Assembly (NCBI GenBank): GCA_964605095.1
Contig: CAZSBS010000304.1
Span: 1-5,306, forward strand
Reading direction: 5' to 3'
From: JAUWQU01 sp964605095
GTDB taxonomy: Bacteria; Planctomycetota; Phycisphaerae; SM23-33
Length of the DNA: 5,306 nt
A program made the position numbers and the translations under genes. The notes under the pieces were generated by a model. That model worked only from the letters and a program-made list of their open reading frames with translations. It was not told the origin of the DNA and ran no database searches. Positions 4,807 to 5,306 of the stretch are shown here, piece by piece (the stretch's first letter is position 1; each line of letters starts with the position of its first letter).

Positions 4807-5306
4807 CCGGCGAGTTGGGCAGGCCAAGCCTGTCGGCCGCGGCAAGAATCTTGCCCCGCAGGTTCGACAGCGCATCGGGTATCACGCGGACATCGCCGAA
4901 GACAGCCATGAAGTTCGTGTCGCCCGCCCATCGCGGCACGACGTGAATGTGCAGGTGTCCGGGCAACCCGGCCCCGGCGCATCGGCCCACGTTTATGCCG
5001 ACGTTGAACCCCTGAGCCCCAATGGCCTCGGTGACAACCTTCTGGATGTCTCGCACCATCGACATCATCTCCAGGATCGTCTCGCCATCGATCTGATCCA
5101 GGTCGGGAACGTGATCAAACGGTGCGATGAGGCAATGTCCGCCCGTGTACGGGAATCGGTTCATCACCGTGAGTGCCCGTCGGCCTTGCCATATCACCAG
5201 GTTCTGCTCGTCGCGCGAGGGGGTGTCGCGGATGTCGCAAAGGAAGCAGCCGGAATCCTTGCCCAGCGACTCGATGTACTCGATCCGCCACGGCGCCCAG
5301 ATGTTG
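4802..5306 (-). CDS. HIT-family protein, Ap4A phosphorylase-like (5' end cut by window edge)
   Basis: A histidine-triad nucleotide-binding protein, probably acting on diadenosine polyphosphates such as Ap4A in the cytoplasm. The reading frame is open to the edge and gives 167 residues; probably only a few N-terminal residues are missing, because it already begins with NIWAPWRIEYI, typical of the N-terminus of this subgroup. A likely zinc pair CFLC (20-23) follows. The active-site triad is HLHIHVV (117-123; H117, H119, H121), within GHLHIHVVPRW. The flanking text GFNVGINVG (99-107) and GDTNFM closely resembles mycobacterial Ap4A phosphorylase (Rv2613c) as I remember it. A GTG at 5197 is an internal codon, not the start. 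The stop codon TAG (4804-4802) lies inside the inverted repeat. The dGTPase-like gene follows on the same strand. Hydrolase or phosphorylase activity cannot be decided from sequence alone. Confidence 0.92.
   Translation of the reverse strand, partial: NIWAPWRIEYIESLGKDSGCFLCDIRDTPSRDEQNLVIWQGRRALTVMNRFPYTGGHCLIAPFDHVPDLDQIDGETILEMMSMVRDIQKVVTEAIGAQGFNVGINVGRCAGAGLPGHLHIHVVPRWAGDTNFMAVFGDVRVIPDALSNLRGKILAAADRLGLPNSPA

Noticed and set aside
3732..4982. Minus-strand open frame of 416 codons, longer than the dGTPase-like gene
   Set aside because: It is the alternative frame of the dGTPase-like and HIT genes; the product is Arg/Ala/Pro-rich without motifs, while the true frames carry complete HD and HIT signatures.
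5195..5197. GTG as the start of the HIT gene
   Set aside because: The same frame continues upstream to the window edge and encodes NIWAPWRIEYI and CFLC, conserved parts of the family, so the true start is outside the window.

Overview
This GC-rich bacterial window holds four complete genes and one cut by the right edge. The style suggests Planctomycetota, perhaps Phycisphaerae: strong G/C bias at third positions, a large orphan membrane protein, an FmdB-type zinc ribbon beside grpE, and palindromic intergenic repeats of the CGCAGAGGGCGCAGAG kind. That placement is inference from memory; no marker in the window fixes the taxon.

Layout. Positions 1-144 are a leader with three ATGCCA repeats at 9-base spacing. 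grpE (145-726, +) encodes the DnaK nucleotide-exchange factor. A 105-base gap with two tandem hairpins leads to a small FmdB-type zinc-ribbon gene (832-1218, +) with a long Lys/Ala tail. A terminator-like hairpin with a T tract (1241-1279) and a sigma70-like promoter (1317-1346) separate this pair from a 628-residue membrane protein (1463-3349, +) that I cannot assign to a family. It has one N-terminal membrane segment, a charged helical domain, a C-terminal membrane bundle and an acidic Pro/Ala tail.

The membrane-protein gene converges on a dGTPase-like HD phosphohydrolase gene (4660-3515, -). The space between them is almost filled by a large imperfect inverted repeat (3353-3504). Upstream of the dGTPase-like gene, on the same strand, lies a HIT-family gene resembling Ap4A phosphorylases (stop at 4802, start just beyond the right edge). 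A second, unrelated inverted repeat (4692-4806) sits between these two genes. Its outer arms differ at only four of 38 positions, and those four form two compensating base pairs inside each arm's own hairpin. The repeat also supplies the stop codon of the HIT gene.

How the genes fit together. grpE belongs to protein quality control. The dGTPase-like and HIT proteins both handle nucleotides (dNTPs and dinucleoside polyphosphates), so a shared housekeeping role is possible but not shown. I see no defence system, CRISPR array, transposase or RNA gene. The most unusual content is the pair of unrelated palindromic elements bracketing the dGTPase-like gene.
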